From NCBI GenBank assembly GCA_002428605.1, contig DIXH01000037.1, forward strand, positions 74,841 through 138,840: a DNA stretch of 64,000 bases. Direction: 5' to 3'. This DNA comes from Clostridiaceae bacterium UBA6085 (GTDB lineage: Bacteria > Bacillota > Clostridia > Clostridiales > Clostridiaceae). The translations under genes and the position numbers were made by a program. The notes under the pieces were generated by a model that was not told the origin of the DNA, ran no database searches, and worked only from the letters and a program-made list of their open reading frames with translations. Shown piece after piece: positions 26,011-34,718 of the stretch (the stretch's first letter is position 1; each line of letters begins with the position of its first letter).

Positions 26011-27066
26011 TTGAAGAAAATTTTAAGTGCTGTTCTTGCTGCAATGCTCACCGTATCACTTGCCGCATGTGGATCGACGACACCGACTACACCTACGACT
26101 ACTGGAACGGGAACAACGGCGGCACCGACTGAAAAGACAATAGAATTCACACTGTCGACTCCTGACCCTGATACTTCTTCAATAACTGTAGCTGCAAATG
26201 AATTTGCAAAGAAGGTACTTGAGAAGAGCAACGGATCCATTAAGATAAAGGTTTATCCAAACGGTTCGCTTTATGGCGCAGACCCAAGCGCAGCTGTTAA
26301 GCAGCTTGGATCAGGCGCACTGGACATGCTTGTACTTTCAACCTCGCTTTACGCGAACTTTGAGAAAAAGTTCAACGCAATAAGCATCCCTTACCTGTTT
26401 GACGATACAAAGCAGTTCACTGATTACCTTAACAGCGACACTGGCAAGGAGCTTCTTGGAAGCATAGACAGCATGGGAATAACAGGACTTGGATACTGGA
26501 CAAGGAGCTTCAGGCAGATAACCAATGCAGTACGGCCTATAACAGTTCCAGCTGACCTTGCAGGAGTTAAGCTGAGAGTACCAAACAACCCGCTTTGGGT
26601 AAATTTCTTCAAGGAAGCAGGAGCAATACCTACTCCAATGGCATTCGGAGAAGTATACAACGCCCTTCAGCTTAAGACCATAGATGGTCAGGAAAATCCA
26701 GTGGATGTTCCTGTATCAGCAAAGTTCTATGAAGTTCAGAAGTACATTTCAGTCACAAACCATATGGCTGATGGCTGGATAGTCGGAATCAACACCAAGA
26801 AATACGGCGAGCTTTCCGATGCACAGAAGAAGGTTCTTGAGGATGTGACCATGGAAATGCAGGGCTGGAAGGTTGATTACGACAGCAAGCAGGACCAGAC
26901 AGCTATAGATACACTTGTTTCAAAGGGAATGACACTTAACAAGATCACAGCTGAACAGCAGCAGCAGTTCGTTGATGTATCCAAGAAGCTTTACCCGACG
27001 TTCAAGGAACTGGTAGGCGATGAGGCATTCTTCAACAAGACACTTGAGTTCGTAGGCAAGAAATAA
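26011..27066 (+). CDS. dctP: TRAP transporter substrate-binding lipoprotein DctP
   Basis: A 351-residue periplasmic-type binding protein anchored as a lipoprotein. The signal peptide ends at a lipobox, LAACGS (Cys about residue 20), followed by a Thr/Pro-rich linker. The mature part has the DctP pattern, including GAADxSA-like ADPSAAVKQLGSGALD, the Arg of KLRVPNNP that usually binds a substrate carboxylate, and NPVDVPVSAKFYEVQKY. TRAP systems import organic or sugar acids with Na+. The conserved Arg suggests a carboxylate ligand here. Confidence 0.92.
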   Translation: MKKILSAVLAAMLTVSLAACGSTTPTTPTTTGTGTTAAPTEKTIEFTLSTPDPDTSSITVAANEFAKKVLEKSNGSIKIKVYPNGSLYGADPSAAVKQLGSGALDMLVLSTSLYANFEKKFNAISIPYLFDDTKQFTDYLNSDTGKELLGSIDSMGITGLGYWTRSFRQITNAVRPITVPADLAGVKLRVPNNPLWVNFFKEAGAIPTPMAFGEVYNALQLKTIDGQENPVDVPVSAKFYEVQKYISVTNHMADGWIVGINTKKYGELSDAQKKVLEDVTMEMQGWKVDYDSKQDQTAIDTLVSKGMTLNKITAEQQQQFVDVSKKLYPTFKELVGDEAFFNKTLEFVGKK

Positions 27067-27082
27067 GCAATAGGCACTCTGA

Positions 27083-27120
27083 CGCAAGCCATATGATAAA
27101 TGAATATCTTATGGCTTGCG
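27083..27120 (+). repeat. Stem-loop between dctP and dctQ
   Basis: CGCAAGCCATA pairs perfectly with TATGGCTTGCG (27083-27093 with 27110-27120) around 16 bases. There is no T-run. It probably stabilises the dctP message or weakly attenuates, allowing more binding protein than membrane subunits. Confidence 0.65.
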
Positions 27121-27140
27121 CTTCATTTAAGGAGAATATG

Positions 27141-27698
27141 ATGAACGACATGAAGGATAAAAACAATCAGGGCTCCTGGAAGGCAGGTTTCAGCAAGTTC
27201 GTCGGCGTTTTGAACAAGATCGTCGATGCTCTCGCAGGTATCGCTGCAGGTGCCATTGTGGTCACAGTAATAATCCAGATACTCGGAAGAGTAGTTGGAA
27301 ACCCTGCCCCCTGGACAGAAGAGGGTACAAGGTTCATATTCATATGGATCATATTCCTTGGTATCGGGATGGGCTTCAGAAATTCCGAATCAGCTAGAGT
27401 TACGATAATGGTTGGATATGCACCCCCAATCATAAAAAAGCTCAGCAAATGGACGTATACTTTCTTTTCTCTGGTATTTTTCGGATTCATGATCGTATAT
27501 GGATATCAGCTGATGATGCAGCAGGTCAACATGAACGAAATGGGCTCGGCACTTATGATTCCGATGTGGATAATAGGAGCAAGCGTTCCAGTCTCGGGTG
27601 TACTGTGCGTAATAGGATTGCTTGAGTCCCTGATACTACACCCACATACTGTAGATATTGAAAGTCTTACAAAACCAAAAACGGAGGTAAACCAATGA
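27141..27698 (+). CDS. dctQ: TRAP transporter small membrane subunit DctQ
   Basis: A 185-residue protein with four hydrophobic segments. The conserved EEGTRFIFIWIIFLG and a following GFRNSESARV are typical of DctQ. AAGGAG (27129-27134) suits the ATG at 27141 (spacing 6); the ATG at 27138 is too close and upstream in-frame codons fall in the hairpin. Together with DctM it forms the membrane part of the TRAP transporter. It overlaps dctM by 4 bp. Confidence 0.88.
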   Translation: MNDMKDKNNQGSWKAGFSKFVGVLNKIVDALAGIAAGAIVVTVIIQILGRVVGNPAPWTEEGTRFIFIWIIFLGIGMGFRNSESARVTIMVGYAPPIIKKLSKWTYTFFSLVFFGFMIVYGYQLMMQQVNMNEMGSALMIPMWIIGASVPVSGVLCVIGLLESLILHPHTVDIESLTKPKTEVNQ

Positions 27699-28975
27699 GC
27701 ATTTTCCTTATATCACTATTCTTCATACTCATGTTCCTTGGCATACCGGTTGCCGTATCGCTGGGATTCTCAAGCGTTCTGACTCTGGCTCTATTTTCGG
27801 ATATTCCCCTGACTCTTATCTCCCAGTCCATGTTCAGCTCAATGAACAGCTTCATAATGGTTGCGGTTCCTTTGTTCATACTTGCAGGAAACATAATGGA
27901 CAAGGGCGGAGTTGGAGATAAGATATTCAATTTCGCAAACTCAATGGTAGGTTGGATGCCAGGCGGACTCGGTCATGTCAACATCGTAACCAGCCTTATC
28001 TTCGCCGGTATGTCCGGATCTTCAGTTGCCGATGTGGCAGGTCTTGGAGTACTTGAAATGAGTGCCATGGAAAAGCGTGGCTACGACAAGGAATATTCTG
28101 CTGCAATCACAGTTGCGACATCAACACTTGCAACGATGATTCCTCCAAGCATCCTTATGATAGTTGCAGCTTCGGTTGCAAATGTGTCAGTGGGCAAGGC
28201 GCTTGTAGGTGGTGTAATACCTGGACTCATGATCGCGGTGGTCTTCATGGTCTATAACCACCTCTACTGCAAAAAGCATAAGATTGGTGACAGGTCGAAA
28301 TTCAGCCTTGAGATATTCTTCAGGAGCCTGATAATTTCTATTCCAGCTATGCTGGTTCCGGTTATAATCCTCATCGGAATGTTTACAGGGATCGTTACCC
28401 CTACTGAAGCTGCTGCGATAGCTGTTGTATACTCAACGATAATATCCCTCACGATATACAAGGGCTTTACTCTTAGGAACATACCGAGGCTTCTGATCAA
28501 CACCACCAAGACAACCGGAACAATTCTATTCATAGCGGTCACTGCAAAGTCTGCTAACTGGATATTCGAATTTGACGGACTTCCTGCTAAGATCGCAACA
28601 TCGATAACAAGCCTTACATCGAATCCAATACTTATAATGCTTGTTGTGCTTGCTTTCCTGGTTGTTGTTGGAATGATAATGGACGCTACCGCTGCAATTT
28701 ACATAGTGGTACCGATACTTCTTCCGGCTGTCACTTCTGTTGGAGTGGATCCTCTGTTCTTCGTTGTATTCCTTGTACTTTCACTGGCTCTGGGACTCAT
28801 AACACCGCCTGTCGGGGTGTGCCTGTATGCTGCTACCAGTGTTACCGGCCTCAGGCTTGAACAGATCGTTCCAAAGCTGATGCCATGGATAATCATTCTG
28901 ATCATGTCACTTGCGATACTTGCGGTATTCCCTGGAATCATCATGGGGCCGTTGAACTTCCTGTTCCCGATATAA
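27695..28975 (+). CDS. dctM: TRAP transporter large permease DctM
   Basis: A 426-residue protein with about 12 hydrophobic segments and the conserved DctM pieces FILAGNIMDKGGV, FAGMSGSSVADVAGLG and ATMIPPSILM. It carries the Na+/substrate transport path. Its ATG overlaps the dctQ stop (ATGA). The intergenic gap to the DeoR gene is about 100 bases with no clear terminator, so the regulator and kinase may be read through. Confidence 0.94.
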   Translation: MSIFLISLFFILMFLGIPVAVSLGFSSVLTLALFSDIPLTLISQSMFSSMNSFIMVAVPLFILAGNIMDKGGVGDKIFNFANSMVGWMPGGLGHVNIVTSLIFAGMSGSSVADVAGLGVLEMSAMEKRGYDKEYSAAITVATSTLATMIPPSILMIVAASVANVSVGKALVGGVIPGLMIAVVFMVYNHLYCKKHKIGDRSKFSLEIFFRSLIISIPAMLVPVIILIGMFTGIVTPTEAAAIAVVYSTIISLTIYKGFTLRNIPRLLINTTKTTGTILFIAVTAKSANWIFEFDGLPAKIATSITSLTSNPILIMLVVLAFLVVVGMIMDATAAIYIVVPILLPAVTSVGVDPLFFVVFLVLSLALGLITPPVGVCLYAATSVTGLRLEQIVPKLMPWIIILIMSLAILAVFPGIIMGPLNFLFPI

Positions 28976-29077
28976 AAGAATATTCCTGAATTTTTCCGTT
29001 TACGGTCTTGGATAGTTGGAGGATAAGGGATATATTTTAGATAGGATATTAAATGGAAATTTGGGAGGAGCAACAAT

Positions 29078-29845
29078 ATGATCGCTGCGGAACGCCACGA
29101 AATCATAATCAGGGAAATGGAAAAGAACAAATACATATCAATAGGCGAATTGGTCAGGATACTTAATTCATCGATTTCTACGGTGCGCAGGGATCTCATA
29201 GAGCTTGAGACTGAAGGTAAGATACAGAGGACCCATGGCGGGGCAGTAGTGCTCGGAAGCCAGTTCAGGAACGAGGAGATGACTTATACCTCTCGATCTG
29301 AACGATATGTTGAGGAAAAGGAGCGTATTGGTCAATATGTGGCCGGTCTAGTTCAGGATGCGGCATGCATAGTCATTGATACCGGAACCACTACACTTGC
29401 TGTTGCAAGGAACCTGAGGCCATCAAGGCTTTTAAGGGTCATAACTGACAGTCTGGATATTGCAAATGTGCTCAGGGGAAGAGAGAACATAGACGTGATC
29501 CTCGTTGGTGGGGTACTCAAGACTGATGCAGGGAACCTTTATGGGGAGCTTGCGCTGAAGTCCCTTGAAGGACTTCATGCTGAAGCCTGTGTGGTCGGCG
29601 CCAGCGGCCTTACCTACAAGGAAGGTATAACGAAGCACGACTACGATGCTATCCCGGCAACAAAGAAGATGATCGAGATAAGCCATCAGCTGATATGCGT
29701 AACTGACAGCAGCAAGGTGGGACTCACTGGTATGGTCTCGGTTGCAGGCGCTGATATGATCGACATCCTTGTTACCGATACAGGGATAAGCGATGGCAGC
29801 AGGAAAAAATTCATAGAAGCCGGTGTAGAGGTCGTGACCGTCTAG
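29078..29845 (+). CDS. DeoR-family transcriptional regulator
   Basis: A 255-residue repressor. The N-terminal winged HTH contains ISTVRRDLIELETEGKIQRTHGGAV, the DeoR signature. The C-terminal domain is the isomerase-like sensor fold with DTGTTTLAVA and GASGLTYKEGIT. Family members usually bind a phosphorylated sugar intermediate. It sits between the TRAP transporter and an FGGY kinase, so its inducer is probably the kinase product. Candidate sites are the ATAATCG repeats near 25.75, 25.85 and 31.6 kb. Confidence 0.9.
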   Translation: MIAAERHEIIIREMEKNKYISIGELVRILNSSISTVRRDLIELETEGKIQRTHGGAVVLGSQFRNEEMTYTSRSERYVEEKERIGQYVAGLVQDAACIVIDTGTTTLAVARNLRPSRLLRVITDSLDIANVLRGRENIDVILVGGVLKTDAGNLYGELALKSLEGLHAEACVVGASGLTYKEGITKHDYDAIPATKKMIEISHQLICVTDSSKVGLTGMVSVAGADMIDILVTDTGISDGSRKKFIEAGVEVVTV

Positions 29846-29890
29846 GCGAATTTTCGCACCGGAACCTATTGCGACAAATGGAGGTGCGTA

Positions 29891-31402
29891 ATGCAAACAC
29901 CCGTATACATGGGGATTGACATCGGAACAAGCAAGATCAAGGCCTGTCTCTTCGACCATGAAGGCAGGCTAATTAAACAGGTCATCGAGGATTCAGTGAT
30001 AATGAAATCTGATGACGGTCATCTGGAGCTTGATGCCATGAACCTTTTTGATACTTTGATTGCCCTGGTGAGAATAGCTTCGAGAGGCTACGAATCAGAT
30101 ATTGCTTCAATAAGCTTCAGCGTAACATCACCAACCGTAATGTTTCTGGATGATGAGTTGACACCGCTTCTTCCGGCCATACTTTATCTTGATAACCGCA
30201 GCACTGAGATAGTCTCGCGATATGTCGAAAAAATCGGCGGGAAAGATGAGTATTTCAGGAGAACGGGTAACAATCCAAGCTCATCCACCTGTTCCGCTGC
30301 TCTTATAGAATGGGTAAGGGAAAATGAGCCGAAGGTATGGGAGAAAGTGCACAAATTTGCTTACCTTAATTCATACCTTGCGGCAAAGTTCACCGGTAAC
30401 CTTTTTGCTGACCCGACCGTAGCATCCTACTCCGGCATGGTCGATATAAGAAAGCCTAAGGATTGGGATGATTCGCTGCTCGAAGCCTTTGGAATTGAAA
30501 GAGACCTGCTTCCCCCGATAATAACTCCCTATGAGAGCATCGGAACGTTGACACCTGAAATGGCCCTTATCACCGGACTTAACAGCAATGTAGCTGTGGC
30601 AGTCGGAAGCGCTGACACTGCCGCTTCAAGCTTCGGGCTTGGGATAAATAAGCAGGGTGATGTTTTTGAAAGCCTTGGTACATCGGGTGTTTTCACCATA
30701 TGCCTTGATGAGCCGGTCTTTGATAAGGCGTTCATGAACAGGAGCCATGTCATTCCCGGATTATGGCTTGCACATGGAGCGATGTCTACCACCGGCGCAG
30801 CGATAAACTGGCTGATCAACGATGTGTTTACCGAACTTACCTGCGTGGAGGAGATCGAACAGGCCGGATGGACATCAATACCTGGGGCCAACGGCGTTGT
30901 ATTTCTGCCCTACCTTTCCGGAGAAAGAAGTCCGGTATTCGACGCTGATACCTGCGGAGTATTCTTCGGACTTGGACTCAAGACGAGGAAGGCGGACCTT
31001 GTACGTGCTGTTTATGAGAGCTCAGCCTATGGGATGTATCAGCTGTATAACATAGCAAGGGAAAGATGGAACATCGACCCTGAGAGCGTGAAGTGCGTAG
31101 GCGGTGCGTCAAGCAGTGAGCTTGCGCTTAGCATAAGGGCAGACCTTTTCGGTATACCGTTCAATACAGTAGAAGCACCCAATTCATCCGCATTCGGGGC
31201 TGCAATGCTTGGAGCGATCGCTTCAGGACATCATACCCTGGAATCGGTACCTACCTGCAGCAACCTGATGCATGAGGTAGTTCCGGTTGAGATCAATGAA
31301 GCACAATATCGCTGCAACTATGACATCTACAAGGAACTATACCCTGCTCTTGACAAGCTGATGCACAAGGACAGGCTTTGTATGAAGATTGCTGTACAAT
31401 AG
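29891..31402 (+). CDS. FGGY-family carbohydrate kinase (xylulokinase-like)
   Basis: A 503-residue sugar kinase. The ATP-binding N-terminus is GIDIGTSKIKACLFD, the catalytic Asp lies in VGSADTAASSFGLG, and the second-domain motif is ESLGTSGVF. The C-terminal KCVGGASSSELA completes the ATP site. Length and sequence are between xylulokinase and gluconokinase/LsrK, so the exact substrate (ketose, polyol or sugar acid) is open. The operon context puts it in the pathway that uses the TRAP-imported substrate. Confidence 0.85.
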   Translation: MQTPVYMGIDIGTSKIKACLFDHEGRLIKQVIEDSVIMKSDDGHLELDAMNLFDTLIALVRIASRGYESDIASISFSVTSPTVMFLDDELTPLLPAILYLDNRSTEIVSRYVEKIGGKDEYFRRTGNNPSSSTCSAALIEWVRENEPKVWEKVHKFAYLNSYLAAKFTGNLFADPTVASYSGMVDIRKPKDWDDSLLEAFGIERDLLPPIITPYESIGTLTPEMALITGLNSNVAVAVGSADTAASSFGLGINKQGDVFESLGTSGVFTICLDEPVFDKAFMNRSHVIPGLWLAHGAMSTTGAAINWLINDVFTELTCVEEIEQAGWTSIPGANGVVFLPYLSGERSPVFDADTCGVFFGLGLKTRKADLVRAVYESSAYGMYQLYNIARERWNIDPESVKCVGGASSSELALSIRADLFGIPFNTVEAPNSSAFGAAMLGAIASGHHTLESVPTCSNLMHEVVPVEINEAQYRCNYDIYKELYPALDKLMHKDRLCMKIAVQ

Positions 31403-31552
31403 GCGATCGATCTGAAATAAAATGTTTAAATATTTGAATTATGATGCTTGAGCGTTAACAGCTCAATTTTATTTGCTAAAATTCAGAGAAATGGTCATAA
31501 AATGACTTAAAAGATGAACTGTATTGAATGAATATGAATTTATTTAGTCAAA

Positions 31553-31606
31553 AACGATTGTAAAATCTGTAACATGCGGTATAATTGAATCAAGTCGAGC
31601 GATTAT
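31553..31606 (+). promoter_or_regulatory. adh promoter with candidate DeoR operators
   Basis: TTGTAA (31558-31563) and TATAAT (31580-31585) are 16 bases apart. AACGATT (31553-31559) overlaps the -35, and CGATTAT (31600-31606) lies 14 bases after the -10. These are reverse complements of parts of GATAATCGTT found twice before dctP. Confidence 0.55.
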
Positions 31607-31650
31607 AAGATCTGAGCTGTTATGTATGAACTGTCTATGGAGGTAAATTA

Positions 31651-32688
31651 ATGAAAGCAGTAATTTTGGAAGGACCTAACATGTTTTCTACGAAGGAGAT
31701 CCCGATGCCTGTCATCAAGGCGGATGAGCTTCTGGTAAAGATGGAAAAAGCGGCTATCTGCGGAACTGACATAAGGATACTTGAAGGAAAGAAGACCAAG
31801 GATGTAAGATATCCTTCAGTCATAGGACATGAGATTTGCGGAGTGATTTCAGAGATTGGCTCTGAGGTTAAGGGATTTGCGGTTGGTGAAAGAGTAGCTA
31901 TAGCAAACGTCATTCCATGCGGTTCCTGCTCCAGCTGTCTAAACGGACGCGAAAATGCATGCCTCAACAGACAGGCCATAGGATACCAGTTTGACGGCGG
32001 ATTCGAGGAATATCTGGCAATACCTGGAATTGCGATCCAGGCAGGTAATGTAGTAAAGATGCCTGACCATGTTTCAAGCACTGCAGGAGCACTTATTGAA
32101 CCTCTGGCATGCTGCATAAGGGGCATGGTAAATGCAGGGACGGGATTCAATGACACTGTGCTTGTGGTCGGAGCAGGTCCTATCGGACTCATGCACCTTC
32201 AGCTCTCAAAGATTGCAGGAGCAAGCAAGGTGATCATAAGCGAACCAAACCAGATGAGAAGGGATAAGGCCAAGACTCTCGGTGCGGACGTCATAGTCGA
32301 CCCTACATCCGAGAACCTTAACGAGATAGTCATGAGAGAGACTGACGGCCTCGGAGTTGATGTCATAATCGTAGCAATAGGCGTGCCTTCAATACTGAAC
32401 TCAACCATAAATCTTGCAAAGAAGGGCGGAACAGTATGTCTGTTTGCCGGATTTGCCGGAGATGGTATGAGCCAGATGAGTGCAAACACAATACACTACA
32501 ACGAGCTCAACATTTGCGGATCGACCGCATACAAGAGAAGCGACTACCTTGCGGCTGCAGAGATGGTCAAGACGGGGAAGATCGACCTGGATGAAATTGC
32601 GACCCATGTATACAAGCTGGATGACTTCAAGGCAGCTTACGAGAAGTTCCTTGATGGTTCAGGCTTGAAGATAATGATAGAGGCATAA
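31651..32688 (+). CDS. Zinc-dependent medium-chain dehydrogenase
   Basis: A 345-residue MDR-family dehydrogenase. Catalytic zinc ligands are in AICGTDIR and GHEICG, the structural zinc Cys set is CGSCSSCLNGRENAC, and the NAD loop is VVGAGPIGLMH. It is closest in pattern to sorbitol, threonine and other polyol dehydrogenases. It starts a second transcript after the kinase gene, under a promoter that shares operator-like repeats with dctP. I infer that it oxidises a hydroxyl of the imported compound or an intermediate. Confidence 0.88.
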   Translation: MKAVILEGPNMFSTKEIPMPVIKADELLVKMEKAAICGTDIRILEGKKTKDVRYPSVIGHEICGVISEIGSEVKGFAVGERVAIANVIPCGSCSSCLNGRENACLNRQAIGYQFDGGFEEYLAIPGIAIQAGNVVKMPDHVSSTAGALIEPLACCIRGMVNAGTGFNDTVLVVGAGPIGLMHLQLSKIAGASKVIISEPNQMRRDKAKTLGADVIVDPTSENLNEIVMRETDGLGVDVIIVAIGVPSILNSTINLAKKGGTVCLFAGFAGDGMSQMSANTIHYNELNICGSTAYKRSDYLAAAEMVKTGKIDLDEIATHVYKLDDFKAAYEKFLDGSGLKIMIEA

Positions 32689-32737
32689 GAGAAAAGTGTA
32701 GTACTCGAACTATAAAAAGATTTTGGAGGGAAATATA

Positions 32738-33568
32738 ATGGCAATGCTTGGAAAAGCGGTAAGAATGAGCAGACTGGTAAATGCAAAGAGCGACAAGATG
32801 ATGGCGATCACGGTGGACCACTCGATTTCGAGAGGGATCATGACAGGTCTTATTCCTATACAGGCGACAATAGACAAGATAGTGGCAGGAAGACCCGATG
32901 CCATAACGATGACAAAGGGAATAGCTGAGCTTTGCTGGCCTAAGCATGCTGGAAAGGCTTCACTTCTCCTTAAGTGCTCCAGCTACTCACCGGTAAATCC
33001 TACATCAGACGTTTTGTTCGGTGACGCTGAAGAGGGAGTAAGAATGGGCGCGGATGCAGTATCCGTTGGTGCCATGATGCTCGGAGACTTCCAGGCACAG
33101 CAGATCCATGACATAGGAATGATGTCAAAGCAGTGCATGAGCCTTGGAATGCCTCTTATCGGACACATTTATCCAAAGGGAGAATCAGTTGCACCGGCGG
33201 ACAGGACAAAGTGGGAAAACATTGCATACTGCGTAAGAGCAGGAGCTGAGCTTGGAGTTGACATCATAAAGACGACCTATACCGGTGACATGGAGAGCAT
33301 GCACAAGGTCATCGAGTCATGCCCTGCAAGAGTGGTAATACAGGGAGGAGACAGCTGCAAAACACTTGACGATTATCTCCAGATGACAAGGGATGCCCTT
33401 GATTGCGGAGTAGGCGGAGTAACAATGGGCAGATTCGTATGGGAATATGACGATGTGACTGCACTTGTAGTAGTACTCAGGAAGATCATCCATGAGGGCT
33501 ACAGTGTAAAGGATGCAAAGGAACTTCTCAGGCAGCTTGAGAACGACAAGGATTACGCTAACTACTAG
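32738..33568 (+). CDS. Class I aldolase of the DhnA/LsrF type
   Basis: A 276-residue TIM-barrel aldolase. The Schiff-base Lys is in VDIIKTTYTGD, and the phosphate-binding end has VVIQGGDSCKT and GVGGVTMGRFVWE. The ATG at 32738 follows GGAGGG; an in-frame TTG lies inside that RBS. DhnA-type enzymes include archaeal-type fructose-1,6-bisphosphate aldolase and LsrF, which works after an FGGY kinase (LsrK) in autoinducer-2 breakdown. The same kinase-aldolase pairing here suggests cleavage of a phosphorylated keto compound, but no lsrR- or lsrG-like gene is present. Confidence 0.82.
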   Translation: MAMLGKAVRMSRLVNAKSDKMMAITVDHSISRGIMTGLIPIQATIDKIVAGRPDAITMTKGIAELCWPKHAGKASLLLKCSSYSPVNPTSDVLFGDAEEGVRMGADAVSVGAMMLGDFQAQQIHDIGMMSKQCMSLGMPLIGHIYPKGESVAPADRTKWENIAYCVRAGAELGVDIIKTTYTGDMESMHKVIESCPARVVIQGGDSCKTLDDYLQMTRDALDCGVGGVTMGRFVWEYDDVTALVVVLRKIIHEGYSVKDAKELLRQLENDKDYANY

Positions 33569-33610
33569 AAGCGATGACTTCATGGATATTCAAGGAAGCT
33601 GATGTCTGCT

Positions 33611-33640
33611 TTGGAATAGTCCGAAGTAATGGGATATAAT
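33611..33640 (+). promoter_or_regulatory. Promoter of the D-2-hydroxyacid dehydrogenase gene
   Basis: TTGGAA (33611-33616) and TATAAT (33635-33640) are 18 bases apart, 40 bases before the start codon. Confidence 0.55.
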
Positions 33641-33679
33641 AGCGGTGGGAATATTTTTTGAAGAGTGAGGTATAAGAAT

Positions 33680-34639
33680 ATGAAGATAGTGATACTTGAC
33701 GGATACACCGAAAACCCCGGAGACCTTTCCTGGGAAGGCTTCGAGAAGCTTGGAGAGGTGACTGTATATGACAGGACACCTGTCGAGAAGATCGTTGAGA
33801 GGATCGGCGATGCCGATGCTGTCATAGTCAACAAGACTCCGATAACAAAAGAGACCATAGCTGCATGCAAGAACATGAAATACGTCGGAGTCCTGGCAAC
33901 AGGCTACAACGTGGTTGATGTGGCTGCTGCAAAGGAAGCAGGAATAGCTGTGACCAACATACCTACCTATGGAACCACGGCAGTCTCACAGTATGTGTTC
34001 GCGCTGCTGCTCGAGATATGCCACCATGTCGGAGCTCACTCTGACTCGGTATTTGCGGGAGAATGGGCAAGCAACCAGGACTGGACCTACTGGAAGTATC
34101 CTCTGATGGAGCTTGCAGGAAAGACCATGGGAATAATGGGCTTCGGAAGGATAGGCCAGGCGACCGCAAGGATAGCCCAGGCATTCGGGATGAAGGTAAT
34201 AGCATATGACAGCTACAAGATACCTGAGCTTGAGAGTGATACCTGCAGATATGCTGACCTTGACACACTTTTTGGTGAGTCAGACGTCATAAGCCTGCAT
34301 GTGCCCCTGTTCAAGGAGACCGAAGGTATAATAAACAAGGCTAACATAGCGAAGATGAAGGATGGAGTCATAATAATCAACACATCCAGAGGACCGCTGA
34401 TAGTTGAGGAAGACCTGAGGGAAGCCCTTGAAAGCGGCAAGGTGTTCGCTGCTGGATCCGACGTCGTTGCGACGGAACCTATAAAAAGCGACAATCCGCT
34501 GCTTAAGGCAAAGAACATGATAATCACCCCGCACATAGCATGGGCACCGAAGGAATCAAGGAAGAGGCTCATGGACATAGCGGTGGACAACCTGGAGAAG
34601 TTTGCAGCAGGAAGTCCGATCAACGTAGTCAACAAGTAA
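33680..34639 (+). CDS. D-2-hydroxyacid dehydrogenase (glycerate dehydrogenase-like)
   Basis: A 319-residue NAD-dependent dehydrogenase. The Rossmann motif is GIMGFGRIGQATA, the substrate Arg is in NTSRGPLI and the catalytic His in TPHIAWAPKESR. It resembles HprA/glycerate dehydrogenase and likely interconverts hydroxypyruvate or a similar 2-keto acid with its D-hydroxy acid. The ATG at 33680 follows GTGAGG. It has its own promoter but is next to the aldolase, and may reduce a 2-keto acid made by it (inference). Confidence 0.87.
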   Translation: MKIVILDGYTENPGDLSWEGFEKLGEVTVYDRTPVEKIVERIGDADAVIVNKTPITKETIAACKNMKYVGVLATGYNVVDVAAAKEAGIAVTNIPTYGTTAVSQYVFALLLEICHHVGAHSDSVFAGEWASNQDWTYWKYPLMELAGKTMGIMGFGRIGQATARIAQAFGMKVIAYDSYKIPELESDTCRYADLDTLFGESDVISLHVPLFKETEGIINKANIAKMKDGVIIINTSRGPLIVEEDLREALESGKVFAAGSDVVATEPIKSDNPLLKAKNMIITPHIAWAPKESRKRLMDIAVDNLEKFAAGSPINVVNK

Positions 34640-34684
34640 ACTCCCGATATATCTCACAGTTTTACCTCTGTGAAAAACCCTTTT

Positions 34685-34718
34685 AACAGAAGCCCTGGCG
34701 ATGGCCAGGGCTTCTGTT
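34685..34718. terminator. Bidirectional terminator
   Basis: A 15-bp perfect stem, AACAGAAGCCCTGGC with its complement, around a 4-base loop lies between convergent genes. It touches the stop codon of the ABC ATPase gene. Confidence 0.9.

Noticed and set aside
32738..33568. Calling the aldolase gene lsrF
   Set aside because: The DhnA-type catalytic motif alone does not separate LsrF from fructose-bisphosphate or other aldolases, and no lsrR, lsrG or Lsr transporter is present.
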